Under the pieces are notes generated by a model, which was given only the letters and a program-made list of their open reading frames with translations, ran no database searches and was not told where the DNA came from. From Gammaproteobacteria bacterium (lineage in GTDB: Bacteria; Pseudomonadota; Gammaproteobacteria; Pseudomonadales; Alcanivoracaceae): a DNA stretch of 64,000 nt. Each line of letters opens with the position of its first letter. Within the stretch, counting starts at the first letter, position 1. This document shows, piece by piece, positions 26,439 through 35,364 of the stretch. The stretch covers positions 1 through 64,000 of the forward strand of contig JAGPVL010000006.1 in the NCBI GenBank assembly GCA_018067045.1, read 5' to 3'. The position numbers and the translations under genes are program-made.

Positions 26439-27587
26439 ATGAATAGCCAGATTGCCCCCGTCTGTGAGACTGAGTCCGTGAGTGCTGTCCGTCATGACTG
26501 GCAACGTGACGATATTGCTGCACTGTTTGCGCTGCCGTTTAACGACCTACTGTTTAAGGCGGCGGGGGTGCACCGCAATCACTTCGACCCGAATGCGGTA
26601 CAGGTGTCGACCCTGCTGTCGATCAAAACTGGAGCCTGCCCAGAGGACTGTAAATACTGTTCGCAGTCTGGCCATTACAACACCGAGCTACAGAAAGAAA
26701 AGCTGATTGAAGTGCAGAAAGTTTTAGCAGAAGCGCGTGCGGCGAAAGACAAGGGCGCGTCACGTTTTTGCATGGGAGCTGCTTGGCGTAGCCCACGTGA
26801 TAAAGATATGCCTTACGTATTGGAGATGGTGCGTGAGGTGAAGGCTATGGGGTTAGAAACGTGCATGACCCTCGGCATGTTGTCGAATGAGCAGGCCGAG
26901 CAATTGTCTACGGCGGGCTTGGATTATTACAACCATAATCTCGATACCTCGCCAGAATATTACGGCCACATTATTTCCACGCGTTCCTATAGTGATCGCC
27001 TGCAGACGCTTGCTCATGTGCGCGACGCAGGAATGAAGGTCTGTGCGGGCGGGATCGTTGGCATGGGCGAAGACCGAAAAGATCGCATCGGTTTGTTACA
27101 GCAGCTGGCGAACTTGCCGGCGCACCCAGAATCAGTGCCAATTAACATGCTAGTGAAGATTGAAGGAACACCGCTGGCCAATGTCGCCGATCTGGATATG
27201 TTTGAGTTTGTTCGCACTATTGCCGTAGCGCGCATTGTTATGCCGAAATCGTTTGTGCGGTTGTCGGCAGGGCGGCAAGAAATGAATGACGAAATGCAGG
27301 CGTTATGTTTCTTTGCGGGCGCGAACTCTATTTTCTACGGTGACCGTTTACTAACCACAGATAACCCCGAAACGGATCACGATCAGAAATTATTTAGTCG
27401 TTTGGGAATTTATCCGTTGGACCCGCGCGGGGAGTGTTCGGATGAAGTGACCGAAGGCGCGCTGCTAGATCAGGTGGCAGGGCAAAATTCTACGCAGCAA
27501 AAAAATAGCACGCCGATGTTTTATGATGCGATGAGCAGTCGTGCGGCAAAAACCGTTAAGCCTCGTCGTGAAGCGGGCGTGGAATAG
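26439..27587 (+). CDS. bioB: Biotin synthase
   Basis: Radical SAM enzyme inserting sulphur into dethiobiotin. The radical-SAM cysteine motif [14 protein letters not shown] is at about residues 65-78 counted from the ATG at 26439; later conserved segments are [40 protein letters not shown] and the 2Fe-2S-ligand region [10 protein letters not shown] chose 26439 (CGGAG 9 nt before it) over an upstream in-frame TTG at 26388. The C-terminus extends about 30 residues past the E. coli enzyme. First gene of bioBFHCD. Confidence 0.95.
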   Translation: MNSQIAPVCETESVSAVRHDWQRDDIAALFALPFNDLLFKAAGVHRNHFDPNAVQVSTLLSIKTGACPEDCKYCSQSGHYNTELQKEKLIEVQKVLAEARAAKDKGASRFCMGAAWRSPRDKDMPYVLEMVREVKAMGLETCMTLGMLSNEQAEQLSTAGLDYYNHNLDTSPEYYGHIISTRSYSDRLQTLAHVRDAGMKVCAGGIVGMGEDRKDRIGLLQQLANLPAHPESVPINMLVKIEGTPLANVADLDMFEFVRTIAVARIVMPKSFVRLSAGRQEMNDEMQALCFFAGANSIFYGDRLLTTDNPETDHDQKLFSRLGIYPLDPRGECSDEVTEGALLDQVAGQNSTQQKNSTPMFYDAMSSRAAKTVKPRREAGVE

Positions 27588-27662
27588 CGCGGCTATTTAT
27601 TTTCAAGGCACGATAAGCCGCGTGCCAATAAACAGTGCCATGACATTTGACCAGTCGCCGTT

Positions 27663-28853
27663 ATGAGTGAACCCTTTGATCTGCGTGCCGCGCTTGATGA
27701 GCGACTCGACCTTCACCGTTATCGCTTTCGCCTAACGCAGCAGGCTCACTGTGGCCGAGAAGCGTTGATCGATGGCAACCGTTATCTCAATTTTGCCAGC
27801 AACGATTATCTCGGTCTTGCCAATCATCCTGATGTTATCGAAGCATTTAAGCGCGGCGCTAATGAATTTGGTGTTGGCAGCGGTGCTTCGCATCTCGTGT
27901 CCGGCCATAGTCAGTATCACCATGCGTTAGAAGAACAGCTGGCGGATTTCTGCCAACGCCCGCGTGCGTTACTTTTTTCCACCGGCTATATGGCTAATCT
28001 AGGCGTGTTGAGTGCGCTGCTAACGGCTGACGACGCGGTGTTTGAAGATAAGCTGAATCACGCTTCGTTGCTCGACGGCGGCCTTGCCAGTGGCGCTCGT
28101 TTTCGCCGTTTTTTACATGCCGATGTGGCGTCGTTAGAAAAACAACTCAGCACCAGTCAGGCGCGCCGTAAACTGGTTGTCACCGATGGCGTGTTTAGTA
28201 TGGATGGAGATATCGCACCGCTTGCCGAAATGGCACGTACCGCTCGTGGCCATCAGGCATGGCTAATGGTGGATGATGCCCATGGTGTCGGTGTGCTCGG
28301 AAAAAATGGCCGTGGCGTTATAGAGGATCTCAGTGAAGCAGAGCAGCCGCAAATTTTAATGGCGACGCTGGGTAAAGCGTTCGGCACCTTTGGCGCCTTT
28401 GTGGTTGGCAGCGAGGAATTAATTGAAACGTTAATTCAATTCTCGCGCAGTTATATTTATACCACCGCTCTGCCGCCTGCGGTGGCGGCAGCCAGTTTAG
28501 CCAGCTTAATGCTGGTGCGCGAAGAGCATTGGCGGCGTGAGAAACTCAATCAGTTGATTGAGCAATTTCGGCAAGGTGCACAGCAGATCGGATTGCCTTT
28601 GCTGTCGTCATCAACACCCATTCAACCCTTGTTAATCGGTTCCGATGAGAAGGTCATGGCAATAAATGAGTTGCTGCGACAGCGCGGTTTTTTGGTGGGT
28701 GCGATACGTCCGCCAACGGTGGCGCCAGGCAGTGCCAGGCTGCGTATTACGTTGTCGGCGTCCCATGACGAGTCTGATATCGATGCCTTACTGGCGGCGC
28801 TAGACGCTTGTCGCGGTATTCTAAGCGATCAATTTGATGAGCCCGTTTTATGA
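27663..28853 (+). CDS. bioF: 8-amino-7-oxononanoate synthase
   Basis: PLP enzyme condensing pimeloyl-ACP/CoA with L-alanine. The substrate and PLP residues fall in NFASNDYLGLA, SGASHLVSGHSQYHHALE, DDAHGVGVLG and the Schiff-base Lys in ATLGKAFGTFGAF (about residue 238-250). 396 aa is normal. The start ATG at 27663 has a weak ribosome site. The stop overlaps the bioH start (ATGA). Confidence 0.95.
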   Translation: MSEPFDLRAALDERLDLHRYRFRLTQQAHCGREALIDGNRYLNFASNDYLGLANHPDVIEAFKRGANEFGVGSGASHLVSGHSQYHHALEEQLADFCQRPRALLFSTGYMANLGVLSALLTADDAVFEDKLNHASLLDGGLASGARFRRFLHADVASLEKQLSTSQARRKLVVTDGVFSMDGDIAPLAEMARTARGHQAWLMVDDAHGVGVLGKNGRGVIEDLSEAEQPQILMATLGKAFGTFGAFVVGSEELIETLIQFSRSYIYTTALPPAVAAASLASLMLVREEHWRREKLNQLIEQFRQGAQQIGLPLLSSSTPIQPLLIGSDEKVMAINELLRQRGFLVGAIRPPTVAPGSARLRITLSASHDESDIDALLAALDACRGILSDQFDEPVL

Positions 28854-29659
28854 GTCAGTTAACGCCATTTTATAATACCTATCGGTGCACAGGCGCGGCC
28901 GCCGAAGACGCCGAAGACTTAGTGCTGCTGCATGGTTGGGGCCTGCATTCGATTGTCTGGGATGACGTAATGCCAGCGTTGCTTGAAACCTTTCGCGTCA
29001 CTGTGATTGATTTGCCCGGTATGGGGCAAAGCCCGTTGCCCGCAGATGAGTACAGCTTGGATTTTATCAACGCACATATCGAAGCAGTGTTGCCGCGAAA
29101 ATTTCATCTATTAGGTTGGTCGTTAGGAGGGTTGGTGGCGCTTGCTCTGGCGGCGAAAATTCCTGAACGAATCCAGACCTTAGTGACCGTTGCTTGCTCA
29201 CCCAAGTACGTTGTTGCGGATGATTGGCTGCCCGCGATGCCTGCCGCCATTCTGGATAAATTTTCAGAGATTTATGCAGAGGATAATGAAGGAACGCTAA
29301 TTCGCTTTCTGGCGCTGAATGCGAAAGGCAGCATGACAATGAAGGAAGATGTTAAGAAATTAAAAGACATTTTGTTTTTTTGTGGTCTTCCTGCACCGCG
29401 GGCTTTGCGCGAAGGCCTTGGTATTTTGCGTGACACTGATTTGCGCAACACGCTTGCTGCGCTGACGATTCCGACCCTAATGATCTTCGGTGAGCAGGAT
29501 CAAATCGTTCCCGTTGCCGTCGCAGCAGAAATTGAAGCACGGGGTTATCCTGTCAAAATATCGATTATAAAAGGCGTTTCACATGTGCCGTTTATTTCAG
29601 CGCCGGATATTTTTACGGAAGCGTTGAGAGAGTTTTGGCAAGGGGCCAACGTTACGTGA
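28850..29659 (+). CDS. bioH: Pimeloyl-ACP methyl ester esterase
   Basis: Alpha/beta hydrolase that frees pimeloyl-ACP from its methyl ester, closing the BioC-BioH route. The oxyanion LLHGWGLH lies near residue 26, the nucleophile elbow GWSLGGL near residue 94, the acid in IFGEQDQIVP near residue 210, and the His in GVSHVPF near residue 240. Its place between bioF and bioC, with overlaps on both sides, supports the assignment over a generic hydrolase. 269 aa. Confidence 0.92.
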   Translation: MSQLTPFYNTYRCTGAAAEDAEDLVLLHGWGLHSIVWDDVMPALLETFRVTVIDLPGMGQSPLPADEYSLDFINAHIEAVLPRKFHLLGWSLGGLVALALAAKIPERIQTLVTVACSPKYVVADDWLPAMPAAILDKFSEIYAEDNEGTLIRFLALNAKGSMTMKEDVKKLKDILFFCGLPAPRALREGLGILRDTDLRNTLAALTIPTLMIFGEQDQIVPVAVAAEIEARGYPVKISIIKGVSHVPFISAPDIFTEALREFWQGANVT

Positions 29660-30558
29660 TGACGAATACGCTAAGTCATACGTCGCGCGAGAATAAGTCG
29701 TTGGTTGCCAAGGCATTCGGTCGTTCGGCACGTAGTTATGACGAGCACGCCTGTGTGCAGCTCGCTGCTGCGCGTACGTTGGTGTCCTTTATTCAGGAAA
29801 ACGCTAAGGCGCGAGCAGAAAGCCATGCGGTAAAAATAGATGCAGAAGAGATTCCCGGTAGGTTAGAAAGTGGAGGCTTGCTAAAGTCGACGCAAGAGTG
29901 GGCGGTGGATCTTGGTGCCGGCACGGTGCCTATGGCGCGACCGCTTGCGGAATCGTGCCCGACGCATCGTTGGTTGGCTCTGGATGTTGCGCTGCAAATG
30001 CTGGCGGAGGCTAGGCAGCGTGGGCGCCTAGATGAACGTTGGCAGCCGTTATGTGCCGATGCCGCCGCGTTACCGTTACGTGATGGCAGTATTTCGCTGA
30101 TTTATTCTTCCTTTGCATTGCAATGGAGCGACTCGTTGGCGGTGACATTGGCGGAACTCTGTCGAGTTTTGCGGCCAGGGGGAAGCGCTCACATTGCCAT
30201 TCCGGTAGCAGATTCATTGCGCGAGTTTTCGCAAAGCTGGCGGCAAGTCGATGACCGAGTTCATATCAATACGCTGGCGAGCGTCGCTGACTGGTTGGCG
30301 GCGACAACACAGAGCGGGTTGATCTGTGAGCATCATCAAGTCACCACCATCACTGAGCATTACACAGACGTACGCGCCATTGGGCGAATGTTAAAAGCTA
30401 CTGGCGCACATCACGTGCATCGGAATGCGCCTGTGGGCTTAATGACGCCGTCACGCTACGCAATGCTCGTGGCCGCGTATGAACGCTTGCGTCAGCCGCA
30501 AGGATTGCCATTGAGCTGGAATATTTTATTTCTGTCTTTAGAGAAGCCGCTTAAATAG
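29659..30558 (+). CDS. bioC: Malonyl-ACP O-methyltransferase
   Basis: SAM-dependent methyltransferase that caps malonyl-ACP so fatty acid synthesis can build the pimeloyl chain. Motif I reads VDLGAGTVPMA (about residue 90), and LPLRDGSISLIYSSFALQWSDSL matches the BioC post-II region. At 299 aa it is about 50 residues longer than E. coli BioC because of an insert (about residues 45-80) before motif I. The ATG at 29659 overlaps the bioH stop and has AGGGG 13 nt upstream; the frame stays open to a TTG at 29635. Confidence 0.9.
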   Translation: MTNTLSHTSRENKSLVAKAFGRSARSYDEHACVQLAAARTLVSFIQENAKARAESHAVKIDAEEIPGRLESGGLLKSTQEWAVDLGAGTVPMARPLAESCPTHRWLALDVALQMLAEARQRGRLDERWQPLCADAAALPLRDGSISLIYSSFALQWSDSLAVTLAELCRVLRPGGSAHIAIPVADSLREFSQSWRQVDDRVHINTLASVADWLAATTQSGLICEHHQVTTITEHYTDVRAIGRMLKATGAHHVHRNAPVGLMTPSRYAMLVAAYERLRQPQGLPLSWNILFLSLEKPLK

Positions 30559-30638
30559 AGAATCATTTTTTCGATACTAGGTGGTATGGCGAGTCGTATA
30601 AGGCGTTGCATAATTTATTAATAGAATGGGATGTCGTC

Positions 30639-31265
30639 ATGTCTGCGTTAAAAGGAAATTTTTTTGTTACTGGAACAGACACTGATGCGGGTAAGACATG
30701 GGTGAGCTGCCGGCTACTTGAGGCCGCCGCTCGCGAGGGTTTGGAGTGCTATGGCTTAAAGCCGGTTGCGGCCGGTTGCGAAGAAACAAGCGACGGCTTA
30801 CGTAATGATGACGCTGTTGCTTTGCTCGCTAGCGCTTCGGTAAAGCTGAGTTATGATTTGATCAACCCTGTGGCGCTGCGTGCCGCCATGGCTCCGCATC
30901 TCGCTGCAAAGCTGGAGGGGCGAACGTTACGCGCATCCGCTTTAAAGGGGTATATCAACGGCGCCATTATGACCCGTCGCGCAGACCTTATTTTGGTGGA
31001 AGGCGCGGGTGGTTGGAGGGTGCCATTGAATGATGCAGAGATGCTATCGGATCTTGCGACGTCGTTAGCGCTACCGGTCATTCTTGTTGTGGGGATGCGA
31101 TTAGGCTGTATTAACCACGCCTTGCTGACCGCGGAAGCAATCGTGCGCGATGGCTGCAAGTTGGCGGGATGGGTGGCGAACGACTTAGGTAATCCGATGC
31201 CTGCGTTAGCTGAAAATATTGCCACCTTAGAGCAACTTATGCCGGTGCCCCGCATTCACGTTTAG
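30639..31265 (+). CDS. bioD: Dethiobiotin synthetase
   Basis: ATP-dependent carboxylation of 7,8-diaminopelargonate to dethiobiotin. The P-loop FFVTGTDTDAGKTWVS is at about residues 8-23 from the ATG at 30639; GLKPVAAG and VEGAGGWRVPLND are further conserved segments. I preferred 30639 (GGGAT upstream) to an in-frame ATG at 30606. Final gene of the biotin cluster; bioA is not in the window. A REP-like palindrome follows. Confidence 0.94.
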   Translation: MSALKGNFFVTGTDTDAGKTWVSCRLLEAAAREGLECYGLKPVAAGCEETSDGLRNDDAVALLASASVKLSYDLINPVALRAAMAPHLAAKLEGRTLRASALKGYINGAIMTRRADLILVEGAGGWRVPLNDAEMLSDLATSLALPVILVVGMRLGCINHALLTAEAIVRDGCKLAGWVANDLGNPMPALAENIATLEQLMPVPRIHV

Positions 31266-31270
31266 CACCA

Positions 31271-31332
31271 TGTAGGAGTTTGCTTGCAAGCGATGCTTGT
31301 AAAACACTCGCCAGCAAGCAGGCTTTCACAAG
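31271..31332. repeat. REP-like palindromic element
   Basis: The arm TGTAGGAGTTTGCTTGCAAG and its imperfect reverse complement (CGCCAGCAAGCAGGC then TTTCACA) enclose a short loop. It belongs to the family seen at 38330-38462, 42073-42150 and in the array at 45716-46115, and lies between convergent genes. Confidence 0.75.
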
Positions 31333-31413
31333 GCTTGGGTCTATTTGTTGGGCGTTTTTTTGTGCATGGCTCGCTTAAACGTCTGGCTGCAGCAAAAGAA
31401 TAGGCAGTGCTAG

Positions 31414-31881
31414 CTAAAAAATCCCGTTGTCTAATCCCGCGGCCATATACAAGCCGAGTTCTTCGGCTTGCTCGATAAAATTCGGCTGCCAAGCGCCGCG
31501 ATAAATTACAATATCCTGAACAAGCTTCCAACGTAGCCCAGTTAAAATAGATTCAAGCGCACGTCGTGTACCGGTGCCATCTTGCCCGGCGCGAATGTAC
31601 ACCGCGCAAGGCAAACCTTGTTTTTCCTCGAGAATCGGATAGTAACTGCGATCGAAAAAATCTTTCATCGCGCCACTCATGTAGGCGAGGTTTTCCGTGG
31701 TGCCAAGAATAATGGCATCGGCGGCACGTACATCGTCTGGTCCGGCATCCAGCGGCGCTAATGTTGTGACGTGGACGTGTTCAATGTCAGGGTGCTGGGC
31801 GCCGCGCAGTATTGCGTCACGCAGAGCGGTGGTGTTGTCTGAAGGAGTGTTCGCAATGATGAGTAAATTTTTTGTCGGCAT
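31414..31881 (-). CDS. Flavodoxin-like NAD(P)H-dependent FMN reductase family protein
   Basis: 155-aa flavodoxin fold. The phosphate-binding loop is IANTPSDNTTALRDAIL (about 8-24), the second FMN segment is AIILGTTENLAYMSGAMKDFFDRS (about 56-79), and the third is AVYIRAGQDGTGTRRALE. The length and motifs match small NADPH-dependent FMN reductases or WrbA-like trimmed flavodoxins. Its partner is unknown. TAGGT precedes the ATG. It is a single gene between bioD and the PhaC-like gene. Confidence 0.8.
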   Translation of the reverse strand: MPTKNLLIIANTPSDNTTALRDAILRGAQHPDIEHVHVTTLAPLDAGPDDVRAADAIILGTTENLAYMSGAMKDFFDRSYYPILEEKQGLPCAVYIRAGQDGTGTRRALESILTGLRWKLVQDIVIYRGAWQPNFIEQAEELGLYMAAGLDNGIF

Positions 31882-32018
31882 CGTTGACCTAAGTCGGCAA
31901 GAGATCTTGCTAACAGGTTACGCCTTGCAGGTTGGTTATAAAAGGGTTGCACTGCCTTGGGCTGTGGCCAAGGCAGTGCTGTTAGTGGCACGTGATTCGC
32001 GCCACAGTAGGTTAAGCG

Positions 32019-33254
32019 TTATTTAATGGCTGCGTCTGCCGTCTTATTTTTGCGGCGCAATGTGTTTTTAATTTTCTGCATCCCCGCTTTGGCGGCGGAG
32101 GTCTGTGTGGCAGGAGCGTTTTCCGTATTACCGCTACGTAGCGCTAGCCAATCTGCGATATGGGTCCAGCTTTGTGCGGGTGCGCGGCTGCCACTAACGA
32201 TGCCCATATGGCCACCATCCACTTCGATCAAGGTTTTGTCGGAGCTGCTGACTTGATCCAGTAACGCCTCTGCACAGTCCCTGTTAACGATGATGTCTTG
32301 GCGGCCAACGATAGCGAGTATGTTCGCATTGATTGACGACAAGTCGCTCTGGCAGTCGCGCATGGGTAATTTTCCGTGCGCTAATACATTGTCGACCCAA
32401 AGGTGTTGAATAAAGTCCTGCACAACGGCGCCGGGGTAGGCGACCATGCGATCAAGGAACGCCGCGTTGGTGGCGTGAGCAGACACATAGTCGCTGTCGT
32501 GAAGGTTCTTGAGTAGCGCGGTGTAACCCTGAAGGCTGCCGATTGGATTGGTCAGTTTAAAGCTGAGTGCATTGCCCCAGCCCGGCGCACGAAAAAAGCG
32601 TTTACGGCTATTGTGCACGCGCCAGCCAAAGCGTTTCTCGATGCTACGCAAGCGGCGACTGAGTTTTTGATAATAAACGCCGAGCTGGCCATTGGCATGG
32701 TAATCATTCGGGGCGCCGACCAAGGCGAGATTGATAATATTGCTGTCGCCGAGTGCTGCAGCGCAATAGCTAAACAGGCCGCCAAAACTCCAGCCATGTA
32801 GAGAGAGTTTTTCTGAGCCGCTGTGAGCGCGAACGCGAGTGAGTAGATCCGGCAAGAGATCGGCGAAATAGGTCGCGAGGTTTTGATGATTATGGTGCGC
32901 TGTCGGTGTGCCCCAATCAACGAGATAGACTTCAAAGCCACGGGCACGTAAATAACGAACGAGGCTGCGCTCTGGAAACAAGTCGTAAATAAACATATTG
33001 ACTGCCAGCGGCGCAACGATCACCAGCGGGATTGGTAGGGGTGTTTTTTCGACTACGACGTCCCGCCCGTCAATAATCACGATGTCTTGTGATAGTGGCG
33101 GGTAATAGCGCAGTTGGACAATGTCTTCCTCGTAGATTACGTCGTAAGGCGTCCGTCCGGCCTGTACGATATTTTCGTCCAATGTTAACCAGTCGCGTGC
33201 GTTTTGTGCCAGCGTGCGGCTTTGGGCGATATGTCTACGGATGGATCTCAGCAT
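32019..33254 (-). CDS. PhaC-like alpha/beta hydrolase with a serine nucleophile
   Basis: Overall sequence follows class III polyhydroxyalkanoate synthases: PLAVNMFIYDLFPERSLVRY (about 83-102), FEVYLVDWGTP, then the lipase-like box, WVDNVLAHGKL, acid VGRQDIIVN and His DGGHMG (about 372). The nucleophile elbow reads HGWSFGG (about 154-160), so Ser replaces the Cys that PHA synthases use in GxCxGG. Length 411 aa with a basic, Lys-rich tail. It may be a hydrolase, a thioesterase or an atypical synthase; no phasin, phaE, phaA or phaB gene is nearby. It has no signal peptide. AAGAGC precedes the ATG. Confidence 0.75.
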   Translation of the reverse strand: MLRSIRRHIAQSRTLAQNARDWLTLDENIVQAGRTPYDVIYEEDIVQLRYYPPLSQDIVIIDGRDVVVEKTPLPIPLVIVAPLAVNMFIYDLFPERSLVRYLRARGFEVYLVDWGTPTAHHNHQNLATYFADLLPDLLTRVRAHSGSEKLSLHGWSFGGLFSYCAAALGDSNIINLALVGAPNDYHANGQLGVYYQKLSRRLRSIEKRFGWRVHNSRKRFFRAPGWGNALSFKLTNPIGSLQGYTALLKNLHDSDYVSAHATNAAFLDRMVAYPGAVVQDFIQHLWVDNVLAHGKLPMRDCQSDLSSINANILAIVGRQDIIVNRDCAEALLDQVSSSDKTLIEVDGGHMGIVSGSRAPAQSWTHIADWLALRSGNTENAPATQTSAAKAGMQKIKNTLRRKNKTADAAIK

Positions 33255-33503
33255 GGCGAAGCTCTTTATTAAGGAAAAGACTAGGGGCGTGCGTGCCGCA
33301 CAGCGGGCAGTTTAGTGATTTTACCGGGGAGGTCACTGACTCGATTACTCAAAACGGCGGCGTTCTGGCAAATGGTCGCCGCCTCCACGTCTGGCGCGCC
33401 AGTACGCAGTGCGGCGTACCGCCTGTCTTTGCGGTAATATTACGACGTACAGGTCGCCGTATATTTTATTGTGCGCCCGATTGCCCATCCACACCTGAAT
33501 GGA

Positions 33504-35315
33504 ATGTCTATGAAGCCTTCATCAAGCTGGCATGCTCTCGGCCGTCTTCTGCGTTATGCCCGTGGTTATCGCTCACGTATTCTCGCCGCAACGGCTAGTT
33601 CAGCGATCAATAAGTTATTCGATATTGCGCCCGAAATACTCATCGGTATTGCCATTGATGTGGTGGTGAATCAGCAGGAGAGTTTTGTTGCGGCGCTGGG
33701 TTTTGTTGATGCCAAAGAGCAAATTGTAGTCTTGGGTGTCCTGACCTTCCTGATCTGGGCCGGCGAATCACTCTTTGAGTATTTGCATTTGGTGTTGTGG
33801 CGAAACCTTGGCCAACAGCTACAGGCGGATCTGCGCCAAGATGCATACGGTTCAATGCAGCAGCATGATCTTTCCTTTTTTGAAGGCCGTAGTTCAGGCG
33901 AACTCGTTTCGATTTTGAACGATGACGTGAATCAGCTAGAGCGTTTTCTCGACGGAGGCGCTAACGATCTCGTTCAAGTCGTTGTGTCGGTCGTTGCAGT
34001 TGGCGCTGTTTTCTTCGTTATTTCCCCGCTTATTGCGCTGCTCGCGTTTACGCCGATGCCGATTATTATCTGGGGCGCGTTCTACTTTCAGCGTAAAGCG
34101 TCGCCGTTGTATGCCAGTGTGCGCGAGCGTGTTGGCACGCTTGCTAGCCGTTTGGCGAACAACATTGGTGGCATGGCAACGATCAAAAGTTTTACCGCAG
34201 AACAGTACGAGTTGGCGAGGTTGGTTGACGAGAGCAATGCGTACGTTGAAGCGAATCGTCAGGCCATCGCTGTTAGTTCGGCATTTGTACCGATCATTCG
34301 TATGGCCATTCTGGCGGGATTCTTATTGACCTTTATTGTTGGTGGCTTGCAGGCGCTTGCTGGCGATCTCAATGTGGGAGCCTATGGTGTTTTGGTTTTC
34401 CTCACTCAAAGGCTGTTATGGCCGTTGACACGCTTGGCGCAGACGGTTGATTTGTTTGAGCGAGCCATGGCAAGTGTTAAGCGAATCTTGGATTTAATGC
34501 AGGAGCAGCCCGGCGTTAAAGACAGCGGCACATTGAACTTGCCACAGCCTTTACGTGGCGAAGTCGTTTTCGAGAATGTCTCCTTTACTTATCCGCACGC
34601 TAACGCTGGCGTAGAAAATATTTCTATTGCCGCCCGTGCCGGTAAGACGTTGGCATTTGTTGGTGCGACGGGCTCAGGGAAATCGACTCTGATTAAGCTG
34701 TTGTTGCGTTTCTATGCGGTAGATAAAGGCCGTATTCTGTTAGACGGCGTACCAATCAGTGATGTGTCACTTAAGGAGCTACGTGGCGCCATTGGCTTGG
34801 TTAGCCAAGATGTCTTTCTGTTTGAAGGTTCTGTGCGCGACAATATTGCCTACGGTAAACCTGATGCTTCTGATGAAGAAGTAGAGCGGGTTGCCCGTAT
34901 CGCAGAAGCGTGGGAGTTTATTGATAAGTTACCGTTAAAGCTGCACACCCTGGTTGGCGAGCGTGGCGTGAAATTATCCGGAGGCCAGCGTCAGCGGTTG
35001 TCGTTGGCTCGTGCATTGCTGAAGAATCCGCCCGTGTTAGTACTGGATGAGGCCACCAGTGCGGTGGATAACGAAACGGAAGCAGCTATCCAGAAATCGT
35101 TAGCCCGTATTGCTGAACAACGCACGGTCATAATGATCGCTCATCGACTGTCCACCATTGTTGAGGCTGATCAGATTGTTGTAATAGATCAGGGTAAAGT
35201 GGCTGAAGTGGGCACGCACAGTAAATTGTCAGCAGGGGATGGTTTGTACGCGATGCAATGGCGCGTGCAAACAGGGCAGCGAAAGAAGAAGTGGTTGGCG
35301 TTTCCGTTTCGCTAG
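33504..35315 (+). CDS. ABC exporter, fused permease and ATPase (MsbA/multidrug type)
   Basis: Half-transporter with six predicted membrane helices (residues about 20-310) and a C-terminal nucleotide-binding domain. Walker A is GATGSGKST, the signature is LSGGQRQRLSLARAL, Walker B VLVLDEATSAVD, and the switch His is in MIAHRLSTI. A homodimer would export lipid, drug or peptide; the cargo cannot be inferred. It starts at 33504 or 33510 (two in-frame ATG); an upstream in-frame ATG at 33471 would add a poorly conserved leader. A 17-bp perfect terminator hairpin follows. Confidence 0.9.
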   Translation: MSMKPSSSWHALGRLLRYARGYRSRILAATASSAINKLFDIAPEILIGIAIDVVVNQQESFVAALGFVDAKEQIVVLGVLTFLIWAGESLFEYLHLVLWRNLGQQLQADLRQDAYGSMQQHDLSFFEGRSSGELVSILNDDVNQLERFLDGGANDLVQVVVSVVAVGAVFFVISPLIALLAFTPMPIIIWGAFYFQRKASPLYASVRERVGTLASRLANNIGGMATIKSFTAEQYELARLVDESNAYVEANRQAIAVSSAFVPIIRMAILAGFLLTFIVGGLQALAGDLNVGAYGVLVFLTQRLLWPLTRLAQTVDLFERAMASVKRILDLMQEQPGVKDSGTLNLPQPLRGEVVFENVSFTYPHANAGVENISIAARAGKTLAFVGATGSGKSTLIKLLLRFYAVDKGRILLDGVPISDVSLKELRGAIGLVSQDVFLFEGSVRDNIAYGKPDASDEEVERVARIAEAWEFIDKLPLKLHTLVGERGVKLSGGQRQRLSLARALLKNPPVLVLDEATSAVDNETEAAIQKSLARIAEQRTVIMIAHRLSTIVEADQIVVIDQGKVAEVGTHSKLSAGDGLYAMQWRVQTGQRKKKWLAFPFR

Positions 35316-35326
35316 GACGGGAAGTA

Positions 35327-35364
35327 GAAACATAAAAGGGGCCTTGCGGCCCCTTTTATGTTTC
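35327..35364. terminator. Perfect bidirectional terminator between ABC exporter and desaturase
   Basis: A 17-bp perfect stem GAAACATAAAAGGGGCC pairs with its complement around a TTGC loop. The stem has A-rich and T-rich shoulders on both sides, so it can end the plus-strand ABC gene and the minus-strand desaturase gene. It touches the desaturase stop. Confidence 0.9.

Noticed and set aside
33089-33598. 169-codon plus-strand frame overlapping the PhaC-like and ABC genes
   Set aside because: It lies antisense to one well-supported gene and out of frame with another; composition shows no domain.
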